DNA from: a virus | Direction: 5' to 3' (one strand) | Virus record (IMG/VR): IMGVR_UViG_3300027742_000020 | Span: 1-36,216 of that record | DNA: 36,216 bases | In this document: in pieces, positions 30,609-36,216 of the stretch | How the letters are laid out: the number at the start of each line of letters is the position of its first letter | Numbering within the stretch: the stretch's first letter is position 1 | The notes under the pieces: generated by a model | What the model saw: only the letters and a program-made list of their open reading frames with translations | Told to the model about the DNA's origin: nothing | Databases searched by the model: none | Made by a program: the position numbers and the translations under genes

Positions 30609-30793
30609 GCGCTCAATCTCCGTAATTCTGCCAATTTATCTATCGCACGCTTTTTAACCTCTTCGTTCCAGTTAGATTCAGCGTCGTTAGGATCGTCAAA
30701 CGGCTCCACAACCACCTCCTCCCCATCAATCGATACAGTTCCTGACAGCTTTCCGTATCGACAGCTCAACGTGTGCATATAAACCTTGCTCAT
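30605..30793 (-). CDS. Small early protein, 62 aa
   Basis: The protein (MSKVYMHTLSCRYGKLSGTVSIDGEEVVVEPFDDPNDAESNWNEEVKKRAIDKLAELRRLSA) has a beta-hairpin N-terminus and a C-terminal amphipathic helix. I do not recognise it. It overlaps the replication gene upstream by 4 bases and the zinc-ribbon gene downstream by 4 bases. Confidence 0.62.
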   Translation of the reverse strand: MSKVYMHTLSCRYGKLSGTVSIDGEEVVVEPFDDPNDAESNWNEEVKKRAIDKLAELRRLSA

Positions 30794-31791
30794 ACCGCCT
30801 CCTGCATCTGATTTAACAGCCTGTCGTAGGTCTCATCTTGCATTTCACCAGGCATGTGCTGCTGGCTGATATGATCATAAGTCTGCTGGACACTCATACC
30901 GGGCAACGGCTCTTTCCATAAACCGTTTACCATGACCGATGTACTGGGGTTTGGCTTAGCTTGAGTTGCTGGTTTGCTGTGACTAGGGTGATAGACGGCT
31001 GGCAGATCACTGTCATGGCCTTCTGATTTGCTAGCAGTGGTACCACTCCAATCTTCATTGTCGATGTTGAATCTAGCTGGCTGTGACTGAGCTTTAATTT
31101 TCTGCTGACGTATGTAATCGCGCTTGATCCAATCCGTGAGCACATCCTTGCGTCTGCCCTCAGTCCTGATGTATGAACCCTTTTGCTCTTCCTCAGCGTA
31201 GTAGTTTTTGAATTTTTTCAATTGATAATCGTAGTCTGCTTGACTGATGGCTGGTACTGGTGGTGCTCCTAGCATGAGCATGGCATTAATTTCAGTAAGC
31301 TCTGGATGAACCCAATCTGCAATCGAATCAATCACTGAAAAATCACTCGCGCTATTATTATTACTATTCTTTGGTTCTTGGTTTATGGTTATTGGTTCTT
31401 GGTTAGGGTTATTTTGGCTTTTATTTGGCAACCCATTAGAAACCGACTGGGTTTTTTCTGGGTCATTCTTACGAGGTCTGCCCCCTTTTTTGCCGTTTTC
31501 ACGGTTTTTCTGAGCATTACCATGGTATTTAGTGATCTCACAATCTATGCGTTTGTGCCTAAAACCGTCATCACACTCATAAAAGAAGTCATCTAAGACG
31601 TTTTTAAGCATAGTTTCGTGTTCTGGGTTATCCAACATTAAGCGACGCATAACCCAATGGGTTTTTTTAGGTATTGGTTTTTCGTCCATGTAATAGAGGT
31701 CTATTAGCATGCGGTAGATGTAATGCTCCATCGGTTTTAAGTGTTGAGTATCTTTACGATAGTCTTTGATGTTAAAGCTGTAATAGTGCAT
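30790..31791 (-). CDS. YdaU-like phage replication protein (DUF1376), 333 aa
   Basis: The N-terminus MHYYSFNIKDYRKDTQHLKPMEHYIYRMLIDLYYMDEKPIP is the typical opening of DUF1376 (PF07120, YdaU) proteins, a winged-helix DNA-binding domain. GKKGGRPRKND near 104-114 is a basic AT-hook-like link, followed by an Asn/Gln-rich spacer (about 115-145). A second domain (about 165-235) with QADYDYQLKKFKNYYAEEE and TEGRRKDVLTDWIKRDYIRQQK looks like the DnaT/helicase-recruiting part of phage initiators. It probably loads the host helicase at the phage origin. No separate helicase loader gene follows. Confidence 0.8.
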   Translation of the reverse strand: MHYYSFNIKDYRKDTQHLKPMEHYIYRMLIDLYYMDEKPIPKKTHWVMRRLMLDNPEHETMLKNVLDDFFYECDDGFRHKRIDCEITKYHGNAQKNRENGKKGGRPRKNDPEKTQSVSNGLPNKSQNNPNQEPITINQEPKNSNNNSASDFSVIDSIADWVHPELTEINAMLMLGAPPVPAISQADYDYQLKKFKNYYAEEEQKGSYIRTEGRRKDVLTDWIKRDYIRQQKIKAQSQPARFNIDNEDWSGTTASKSEGHDSDLPAVYHPSHSKPATQAKPNPSTSVMVNGLWKEPLPGMSVQQTYDHISQQHMPGEMQDETYDRLLNQMQEAV

Positions 31792-32525
31792 TACACGGCC
31801 TCCAATTCTCTTGAACGTTCTTGCTGTAGTAGTTTGGCTATCTGAGTGACCCCTGAAGGCGTGAACCTAACCTTGGGCGCTGTACGGTCACGACCATCGC
31901 CACCAATGAAGCAGGATAGCTTCTGTGTGACAAATCCTTGGTCAATACGGTGCGAATAAGCATTAAGGGCACCTGAGTGGTCGCGGTACATAAAACGTGC
32001 ACTTGCTGGCTTATTTGGATTGGTGCACCAGGCTACAAATTCATTTTGACCCATGCCTACCGCCTTTGCAGTTTCACGAATACCAGTTGAGCCTTTAGCG
32101 TGACTAATGGCATCTAATGCAGCTGCTTTTGGCTGTAATTGCTTGATTTCAGCATTGGCGCGCTCTTTTGCTTCCTCACTCGTTACTAATGCTTTTAACG
32201 CTGATAAGTAGTCTTGTGGCAGTGCTACGACTGGCTGTGCTGCTTGCTGTTCTAATTCAGCCCAACGACGGTTGATACGAATACGAATGTCAGCGCGGTA
32301 GCCTGTGATTAGATCTATCGTTTGTTCTTTGCTTAATAAATACTGACGATAGCTTTGACCGTTATCAGCGACATAATCTGACTGCTCAACTTTGAGCAGT
32401 GCCATTTGCGCATAACTTTCGTTCAGACTGTCAATATCACGGCAAACATTGCGATGGTCTTTATCGCAATGCTCAGCTATTTCACGGCTGCTCATTGTCT
32501 TTATGTTTTGCGTTAAAATACTCAT
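31791..32525 (-). CDS. Rha-type regulatory protein with C-terminal ANT domain
   Basis: Residues about 1-85 (TMSSREIAEHCDKDHRNVCRDIDSL ... YLLSKEQTIDLITGYRADIRIRINRRWAELE) match the Rha family (PF09669). Residues about 125-240 (LDAISHAKGSTGIRETAKAVGMGQNEFVAWC ... FVTQKLSC ... KVRFTPSGVTQIAKLLQQE) match the KilAC/ANT antirepressor domain (PF03374). Such fusions act on lysogeny decisions or bind regulators of other phages. GGAG is 8 bases before the ATG. The stop overlaps the replication gene. A plus-strand-oriented terminator lies in its leader. Confidence 0.88.
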   Translation of the reverse strand: MSILTQNIKTMSSREIAEHCDKDHRNVCRDIDSLNESYAQMALLKVEQSDYVADNGQSYRQYLLSKEQTIDLITGYRADIRIRINRRWAELEQQAAQPVVALPQDYLSALKALVTSEEAKERANAEIKQLQPKAAALDAISHAKGSTGIRETAKAVGMGQNEFVAWCTNPNKPASARFMYRDHSGALNAYSHRIDQGFVTQKLSCFIGGDGRDRTAPKVRFTPSGVTQIAKLLQQERSRELEAV

Positions 32526-32572
32526 GTGCTATACTCCAATTTCTAACTATTAGCTTTGGTGGTTAGTAGATA

Positions 32573-32607
32573 AACCCTGATCAGCTCGAACTGGTCAGGG
32601 TTTTTTA
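32573..32607 (+). terminator. Strong terminator oriented to the right, between early genes read to the left
   Basis: AACCCTGATCAG (32573-32584) pairs with CTGGTCAGGGTT (32591-32602): 12 bp with one T-G pair, loop CTCGAA, then a T-run on the plus strand. For leftward transcription the U-tract is short. It can therefore stop antisense transcription, or work as a weak leftward attenuator before the Rha gene. Confidence 0.72.
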
Positions 32608-33084
32608 TTGCTCGTTTAACTCGTAGCGAATTACTCTTTGATTTCCCCCCTTTATACTGCTCACCGTATAACCCACCTCGCGTATCTGCGACATGATATT
32701 GCTCAAATACGATTGCGACATATCAAAATCGCCTACGTCATAAAAACCATCTTCTTTAATCTGCTCTAAAATCTGCTGGCCTTTCTCCGTTGGCATTTCG
32801 CTGGTTGTTTGAGGTCTGCCAACGTTGCGTTTTACGACCCTTGCACAGCTTGTCACGTTGCTTGCTCTGCCTAACGAGTCAGCTATTCCTTTTGGTCGCC
32901 TCCACACGATTGGGTTTGCTTCATTGCAAGGCTTAAAACCCATCATCATTAAGATTGCTCGTACTGATGACTTGTTTCGTATGTCATCAAACTCTCTATG
33001 TTTAACCACCCCATCAATTGTTTTTTGCACCACTATTGATTCAATCTTGCTGTAGAGCGGGTTGTTTATTTTCTTGCTATACAT
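32605..33084 (-). CDS. Winged-helix-like early protein, 159 aa
   Basis: I do not recognise a family name. The protein (MYSKKINNPLYSKIESIVVQKTIDGVVKHREFDDIRNKSSVRAILMMMGF...) has a basic middle with KRNVGRPQTT (AT-hook-like GRP). Its C-terminal domain, QQILEQIKEDGFYDVGDFDMSQSYLSNIMSQIREVGYTVSSIKGGNQRVIRYEL, looks like a winged helix with its recognition helix and wing. GAGG lies 5 bases before the chosen ATG; the longer frame to 33168 overlaps the upstream gene. DNA binding in replication control or regulation is likely. Confidence 0.68.
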   Translation of the reverse strand: MYSKKINNPLYSKIESIVVQKTIDGVVKHREFDDIRNKSSVRAILMMMGFKPCNEANPIVWRRPKGIADSLGRASNVTSCARVVKRNVGRPQTTSEMPTEKGQQILEQIKEDGFYDVGDFDMSQSYLSNIMSQIREVGYTVSSIKGGNQRVIRYELNEQ

Positions 33085-33086
33085 AC

Positions 33087-33323
33087 CTACCTCGCAAAAT
33101 GGATCAGTGTGTAAACGACAATGGCCGCGCAGACGATCACAAAAACAACTTGTTTGATGCTGTGCCAAAATTGCAGGTTGTTATCACGCTTGCGCTGCTT
33201 TTCTTCTTCAATTGTTTTCATGTTTTGCGCCTTAAGATTGTCCCGCTTGGTCTGTTCGATATCTTGTGCCAGTGATAAGTGAGCCTGACGCTCGTTAAAT
33301 AACTCCGCGCTGTTCGAGTGCAT
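33087..33323 (-). CDS. Small coiled-coil protein with C-terminal membrane anchor, 78 aa
   Basis: Residues about 8-48 are a highly charged helix (ERQAHLSLAQDIEQTKRDNLKAQNMKTIEEEKQRKRDNN), and 56-74 (IKQVVFVIVCAAIVVYTLI) form one membrane segment near the end. This is the layout of tail-anchored mini-proteins. It overlaps the 58-aa gene upstream by 29 bases. The next gene's ribosome site begins around its stop. Function is unknown. Confidence 0.65.
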   Translation of the reverse strand: MHSNSAELFNERQAHLSLAQDIEQTKRDNLKAQNMKTIEEEKQRKRDNNLQFWHSIKQVVFVIVCAAIVVYTLIHFAR

Positions 33324-33471
33324 CGAATACTCCCAATTGTCCGTAGTGTTCGTTGTACTGAGCTTTTAGCGTGGCAATGGTTGCATCGGTAAACATCAAA
33401 GCTGGGATGGGGTTAATTGATTGGTGACAGCATTTGCCGTCGGTTTGGTTTGGGCAGTCGTCGCAGGTCAT
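33295..33471 (-). CDS. Cys-rich mini-protein, 58 aa
   Basis: The protein MTCDDCPNQTDGKCCHQSIN...LGVFDALEQRGVI has CxxC at 3-6 and CCH at 14-16, a possible metal site. Its ATG overlaps the CII stop (ATGA), so it is translated with CII, and its end overlaps the next gene's start. I do not recognise it. Confidence 0.62.
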   Translation of the reverse strand: MTCDDCPNQTDGKCCHQSINPIPALMFTDATIATLKAQYNEHYGQLGVFDALEQRGVI

Positions 33472-33836
33472 AACGTGCCCCTTGGACGATAAGTACCCTC
33501 TGCAATCTGAGCTTTGGCATCATCATGAAAGAAATCGTCAACCTCTTCTAAGCGCTGAAAATTGTCCTTTGCCAAACGAAATAAAATATCAATCTTAGCC
33601 GCGTCATAGCACTTCATATTTGCAGGTACAACCTTGAGGCCAAGCGATGCAAGCATCTTGCAAAGGTTTGCAAGGTGATGCTCTTTAAGGCGTGACACGG
33701 TGCTACTGTCAATACCAATTGCTTTTGCAAGCTCCGCCTGACCATCCTTATCAATGGCTTGCAACACCTGAGTTTGCATATTGCGTGACCATGCAAGCTG
33801 TTCGTCTGATAATTGACATATAGATTTGGTTGTCAT
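33468..33836 (-). CDS. CII-like transcriptional activator
   Basis: The 122-aa protein resembles lambda CII (PF05269; lambda CII is 97 aa). The HTH lies in residues about 24-55 (VLQAIDKDGQAELAKAIGIDSSTVSRLKEHHLANLCKMLASLGLKVVP), with recognition helix around SSTVSRLKE. It has a longer C-terminal tail. CII proteins activate repressor establishment and integrase promoters and so steer the lysis-lysogeny decision. The position directly after the Cro-like gene is the standard lambdoid order. Confidence 0.85.
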   Translation of the reverse strand: MTTKSICQLSDEQLAWSRNMQTQVLQAIDKDGQAELAKAIGIDSSTVSRLKEHHLANLCKMLASLGLKVVPANMKCYDAAKIDILFRLAKDNFQRLEEVDDFFHDDAKAQIAEGTYRPRGTL

Positions 33837-33838
33837 GG

Positions 33839-34039
33839 TTATGCTTCCTCTGTTATGTAGTTATCGATGTGCTTCACAGCATCTATTTTCTTTTGCATAA
33901 AAATGTCAGGGTGAGCAATTTTCGCGTCTCTTGAGATACCGCGGGCAAGCCAGTTATGAACTGTGGTGTAGTTGTAGCCAAGTGCGTCTGCAATAGCTTT
34001 AACCCCGCCAAGCTTTTCGATTAAATCTTTATCAGTCAC
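33839..34039 (-). CDS. Cro-like repressor, 66 aa
   Basis: The protein VTDKDLIEKLGGVKAIADALGYNYTTVHNWLARGISRDAKIAHPDIF... is a small HTH protein of the YdaS/Cro type, with recognition helix near NYTTVHNWL. The open frame runs back to 34081, but that part lies in the operator region. The GTG start at 34039 has AGGA 7 bases before it. It is divergent from the CI gene and is the first gene from the predicted PR, so it should repress CI expression and early genes during lytic growth. Confidence 0.85.
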   Translation of the reverse strand: MTDKDLIEKLGGVKAIADALGYNYTTVHNWLARGISRDAKIAHPDIFMQKKIDAVKHIDNYITEEA

Positions 34040-34055
34040 TGTGTATTCCTTATTT

Positions 34056-34147
34056 TTCACACTATAGGGTAAATAATACACACAGTGTGAATAAAAAGCA
34101 ATCAGTAGTTTTCATAGTGTGCAACATCGTGTTCCACACAGCGTGTA
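34056..34147. promoter_or_regulatory. Operator sites of the immunity region
   Basis: Four related sites built on CACAC/GTGTG lie between cro and cI. They are CACACTAT at 34058-34065; the full palindrome CACACAGTGTG at 34079-34089; CATAGTGTG at 34113-34121 (inverse of the first); and ACACAGCGTGT at 34136-34146. A further partial copy, TCACTGTGTA (34036-34045), overlaps the Cro start. The repressor promoter is uncertain; TAATAT at 34151-34156 is a possible -10 on the plus strand. Confidence 0.68.
34073..34101 (-). promoter_or_regulatory. Predicted PR promoter for cro and the leftward early operon
   Basis: On the minus strand TTGCTT (34101-34096) and TATTAT (34078-34073) are 17 bases apart. The palindromic operator CACACAGTGTG occupies the spacer next to the -10, so repressor binding would block RNA polymerase directly. 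Confidence 0.65.
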
Positions 34148-34187
34148 AAATAATATTAATTTGAACAATGAAAAAATGAGGTGGTTT

Positions 34188-34904
34188 ATGGACCCAAGCA
34201 TGGTTAGGCTACAAGAGGTAGCGGGGACAAATAAAAATTCTAAAATCGCCCTAGATTTAAACGTGGGAGCGTCAACAGTAACCAACTGGGCAAAGAGAGG
34301 TGTTTCTAAAGAAGGGGCTTTAGCTGCAGCGGAGAAATACAACGCTGATGCCAACTATATTTTGAGTGGCTCATTACCCACACCTACTGTTAGCGATCTA
34401 AAAGCTAAGATACTGGAGATGCAAAGCGGTTCAGCAGATACCGTAAACAAAGACACACCAGAAGGTACCAAGAAAGTGCCAGTTGATCATGGTATGTCGG
34501 GTCAGATGCCAGTAATTAGTTGGGTAGCGGCAGGCAGTTTTTCGGATGTGATGCCAGTGACAATAGATGACGCTATTGAATGGATAGATAGACCTAGCAA
34601 TCTATCACCTAGAGCCTTCGGCTTGATCATCGAAGGTCGTAGCATGTGGCCTGAGTTTAAGCCTGGAGAGATTATCTACGTTGAGCCTGATATCTCGCCG
34701 TTAGAATTGAAGGATGGTGCGCTAGTCGTTATTCATTGCAATGATGACAAGCAAGCGACGTTCAAGCAGCTTATTATTGGCGATAGCCCTGAGGATATGT
34801 ACCTAAGACCACTCAATCCAGAATGGCCGGATCAGAAGATTGTGCCGATGGGCGAATGTATGCTCGTTGGCGTTGTGGATAGCAAAATTACTAAGTATAG
34901 GTAA
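34188..34904 (+). CDS. CI-type repressor, LexA/S24 self-cleaving, 238 aa
   Basis: The N-terminal HTH (about residues 16-38, KNSKIALDLNVGASTVTNWAKRGV) binds the operators. A linker follows to about 105, then an S24 peptidase domain. The cleavage site is Ala115-Gly116 in WVAAGSF, the nucleophile Ser152 lies in IEGRSMWPEF, and the general base Lys193 lies in ATFKQL. RecA-stimulated autocleavage after DNA damage would induce the prophage. The frame opens at a TTG at 34161, but GAGG lies 6 bases before the ATG at 34188, which fits the usual N-terminus. It is the only long plus-strand gene of the switch. Confidence 0.93.
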   Translation: MDPSMVRLQEVAGTNKNSKIALDLNVGASTVTNWAKRGVSKEGALAAAEKYNADANYILSGSLPTPTVSDLKAKILEMQSGSADTVNKDTPEGTKKVPVDHGMSGQMPVISWVAAGSFSDVMPVTIDDAIEWIDRPSNLSPRAFGLIIEGRSMWPEFKPGEIIYVEPDISPLELKDGALVVIHCNDDKQATFKQLIIGDSPEDMYLRPLNPEWPDQKIVPMGECMLVGVVDSKITKYR

Positions 34905-34909
34905 TAGGC

Positions 34910-35020
34910 ATGAAATCATTTGAGTGCTACTGGATTGAGCATTTCTTAAAGTTCGCCAAGCCAGTCGACACGCTGCCATTAGGATGGTGCGTATATCGTG
35001 AAGCAGTAGATTTCGAATAA
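34910..35020 (+). CDS. Mini-protein after the repressor, 36 aa
   Basis: MKSFECYWIEHFLKFAKPVDTLPLGWCVYREAVDFE is a short frame starting 5 bases after the repressor stop with AGG upstream, and the next gene follows 15 bases later. It is aromatic-rich and unrecognised. The tight packing supports it being real, the short length does not. Confidence 0.42.
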   Translation: MKSFECYWIEHFLKFAKPVDTLPLGWCVYREAVDFE

Positions 35021-35035
35021 CACAAGGATATGGTT

Positions 35036-35533
35036 ATGCTTTTAGATAGAGAAATGCAGCTTTCAATGCTAACGGAGCTGAGTCAGGTTTACCCCTCACA
35101 AATTGATCTCAGTGAGAAATATGACTATGGAACTGATGAATATTATAAGTTTATTGCGAACCTAGCTTACCTTAAAGATCATAAGCTCATTTCTGAAAAC
35201 AGTTTGTTAGTTTCTAAGTCGCTGGATGGTGATGGCTTTCATCCTAATTTAGGCTCAATCACGCACACTGGCATGGATTTCCTTGCAGACGACGGTGGGC
35301 TATCAGCTATCTTAGGCGTGGTAACAATCAAATTTGAAGCTGAACAGTTCAGAACAATCTTAGAGTCAATGATTCTATCATCTAATCTGCCGACTGAGCG
35401 TAAACAGACAATGATTGATACGCTTCGAGAGCTGCCTGCCGAGAGTATAAAACACCTGACAACGAGAATTGTGGATGTGGGTTGGGACAATCTAGACTCT
35501 CTAATGACGATAATTCAAAACAGCCTTCTTTAG
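35036..35533 (+). CDS. Hypothetical prophage protein, 165 aa
   Basis: The N-terminal ~80 residues (MLLDREMQLSMLTELSQVYPSQIDLSEKYDY...YYKFIANLAYLKDHKLISENS) look like a winged helix, then SITHTGMDFLADDGGLSAILGVVTIKF links to a helical C-terminus. Similar proteins are common beside repressors in gamma-proteobacterial prophages, but I cannot assign a function. AAGGA lies 6 bases before the chosen ATG; another ATG lies 2 codons earlier, too close to that site. It is probably cotranscribed with the repressor and expressed in the lysogen. Confidence 0.72.
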   Translation: MLLDREMQLSMLTELSQVYPSQIDLSEKYDYGTDEYYKFIANLAYLKDHKLISENSLLVSKSLDGDGFHPNLGSITHTGMDFLADDGGLSAILGVVTIKFEAEQFRTILESMILSSNLPTERKQTMIDTLRELPAESIKHLTTRIVDVGWDNLDSLMTIIQNSLL

Positions 35534-35687
35534 CTATCTGCTTGAATTTTAAATAACCAATTGGATGAGTGTAGTCACCAACGGGTACGTAGAATTCATC
35601 ATGATCGACATCTATATTTTCAATATAAATTTGAGTTGAGCAATCACTTAATCTATTTTCAACGAGAAGTAAGGTTTCAATTTTCAT
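35382..35687 (-). CDS. Possible small protein convergent with and overlapping the 165-aa gene, 101 aa
   Basis: The minus-strand frame MKIETLLLVENRLSDCSTQIYIENIDVDHDEFYVPVGDY... has GAGG 7 bases before its ATG, and its first ~51 codons lie in otherwise empty sequence. The rest runs antisense through the last ~150 bases of the 165-aa gene. Either the genes truly overlap tail to tail, or the C-terminus is a chance extension of a truncated gene. I do not recognise it. Confidence 0.42.
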   Translation of the reverse strand: MKIETLLLVENRLSDCSTQIYIENIDVDHDEFYVPVGDYTHPIGYLKFKQIAKEGCFELSSLESLDCPNPHPQFSLSGVLYSRQAALEAYQSLSVYAQSAD

Positions 35688-35716
35688 AAGTAAGCCTCAT
35701 TGGTTTTACGCGTAGA

Positions 35717-35739
35717 AGCCAGCACGCTTGAGACTGGCT
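35717..35739. other. Short inverted repeat upstream of the IS-truncated gene
   Basis: AGCCAG (35717-35722) and CTGGCT (35734-35739) are inverted repeats 11 bases apart, between two divergent reading frames. No U-tract follows, so an operator or mRNA hairpin is more likely than a terminator. Confidence 0.3.
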
Positions 35740-35755
35740 AACAAGGAGAGTAATA

Positions 35756-35910
35756 ATGGCGGATAGTATGAACATCCAAGGACCAGTAGAAATAAAAGAT
35801 AACAGCGCTGAGCGTGTTGCCTTTGATCTAATGTCTGTTATAGCTGGTAAAGAGAATCCAACTATGGGTAGTGATTGCCAAGCGAAAAAAAATAGTAATA
35901 GGCTTTACTA
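35756..35910 (+). pseudogene. Small phage gene cut by the IS element
   Basis: MADSMNIQGPVEIKDNSAERVAFDLMSVIAGKENP... starts with AAGGAG 7 bases upstream of ATG. The frame continues a few codons past the likely IS boundary to a stop at 35938 (ending SQSHLKVL), so its native C-terminus is probably lost. The N-terminal part resembles short phage proteins of unknown function that precede excision or recombination genes; this comparison is weak. Confidence 0.5.
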
Positions 35911-36216
35911 TAGTCAATCCCACTTAAAAGTGTTATAAACTAATTATCAAACCTAATTGCTATCATAAAGACCATGACTTACTCCCTAGATTTTCGCAAA
36001 CAAGTACTAAAAAGCTTAGACAAGGGTATGACTTTTGCCGAGGCAGCTGAGTTTTATAATCTGAGCCCAACCACCATACAGAACTGGAAGCGGCGTGTTC
36101 ATAGCAAAACAACCAGACAAACCAAGCCCTATAAAATACCAGATGACGTGCTACTTAATGATGTCAAAGAACATCCTGATGATTACCAGTATGAGCGAGC
36201 ACGTCGTCTAAACTGT
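35909..36216 (+). mobile_element. Left end of an IS630-family insertion sequence
   Basis: A TA dinucleotide (35909-35910) precedes TAGTCAATCCCACTTAAAAGTG, a plausible left end that contains the palindrome CACTTAAAAGTG, about 60 bases before the transposase start. IS630 elements insert at TA. The right end lies outside the window, so the boundary is an estimate. Confidence 0.6.
35974..36216 (+). CDS. IS630-family transposase, N-terminal part
   Basis: The 81 visible residues (MTYSLDFRKQVLKSLDKGMTFAEAAEFYNLSPTTIQNWKRRV...YQYERARRLN) form the HTH DNA-binding domain of IS630-type transposases, with the typical motif AEFYNLSPTTIQNWKRR. The DDE catalytic domain lies beyond the window edge. Whether it is intact, or expressed by frameshift as in some members, cannot be seen. 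If the IS lies between the repressor region and the integrase, it may have damaged the integration module. Confidence 0.88.
   Translation, partial: MTYSLDFRKQVLKSLDKGMTFAEAAEFYNLSPTTIQNWKRRVHSKTTRQTKPYKIPDDVLLNDVKEHPDDYQYERARRLNC

Noticed and set aside
33018-33275. Plus-strand frame with hydrophobic C-terminus opposite the 78-aa coiled-coil gene
   Set aside because: Antisense shadow of overlapping minus-strand early genes that fit the operon with start-stop coupling; no ribosome-binding site.
34112-34354. Minus-strand frame over the repressor start and operator region
   Set aside because: Antisense to the well supported CI gene and runs into the operator array.
1-36216. CRISPR array
   Set aside because: No regularly spaced direct repeats with unique spacers; the recurring intergenic hairpins are far apart and differ in stem sequence.
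1-36216. Integrase/excisionase
   Set aside because: No tyrosine or serine recombinase motifs in any frame; the gene is presumably beyond the right edge.

Overview
The window is most of a temperate siphovirus-type (lambda-like) prophage in what is probably a Moraxellaceae chromosome (Psychrobacter or a close relative). The host call is inference, based on moderate GC, the protein style and an IS630-type transposase at the right edge. The window opens in the 3' half of a host tRNA with a CAU anticodon, the likely integration site. It ends inside an IS element. No integrase is visible; by lambda-like logic it would lie to the right, beyond the IS.

Layout. Almost everything from 238 to 34.0 kb is on the minus strand, so the phage programme reads right to left. 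At 34.0-34.2 kb sits the immunity switch: a LexA-like CI repressor on the plus strand, a divergent Cro-like gene, and between them repeated CACAC/GTGTG operator sites, one lying in the spacer of the predicted PR. Leftward early genes follow: CII, small proteins, a winged-helix protein, a Rha/ANT antirepressor, a YdaU-like replication protein, a run of tiny overlapping ORFs, a DUF1064-type nuclease and a 188-aa protein placed like a late regulator. At 28.4 kb a good promoter is followed at once by two tandem intrinsic terminators, the layout of lambda PR'-tR'. After this come a 52-aa ORF, a phage-encoded CAU tRNA and a ~310-bp non-coding stretch.

The late operon then runs: metallopeptidase, terminase small and large subunits, Mu gp29-like portal, minor head protein, S49 protease with a probable nested scaffold, decoration protein, lambda-E-type capsid, Mu-like connectors, tail tube, large tail and receptor-contact proteins, tail chaperone with a -1 frameshift, tape measure, holin and N-acetylmuramidase endolysin. 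The head module mixes lambda-like and Mu-like parts. Three probable cassettes (morons) interrupt it: an AT-rich membrane-protein operon with its own promoter and terminator (20.93-22.08 kb), a HEPN-like gene (23.1-23.7 kb), and a lipoprotein/zinc-ribbon membrane protein group (5.4-6.5 kb).

Main points for follow-up: (1) the 494-aa tail protein ends in what looks like a diversity-generating-retroelement variable region, with codons of the NNY type, yet no reverse transcriptase or template repeat is in the window; (2) a textbook T TTT TTT slippery heptamer fuses the two tail-chaperone frames; (3) a 746-aa tail protein holds about twelve 14-residue repeats; (4) a recurring hairpin plus U-tract module with conserved flanks stands just before the ribosome-binding sites of many late genes; (5) a strong Shine-Dalgarno and TTG start lies inside the protease gene exactly where the scaffold domain begins.
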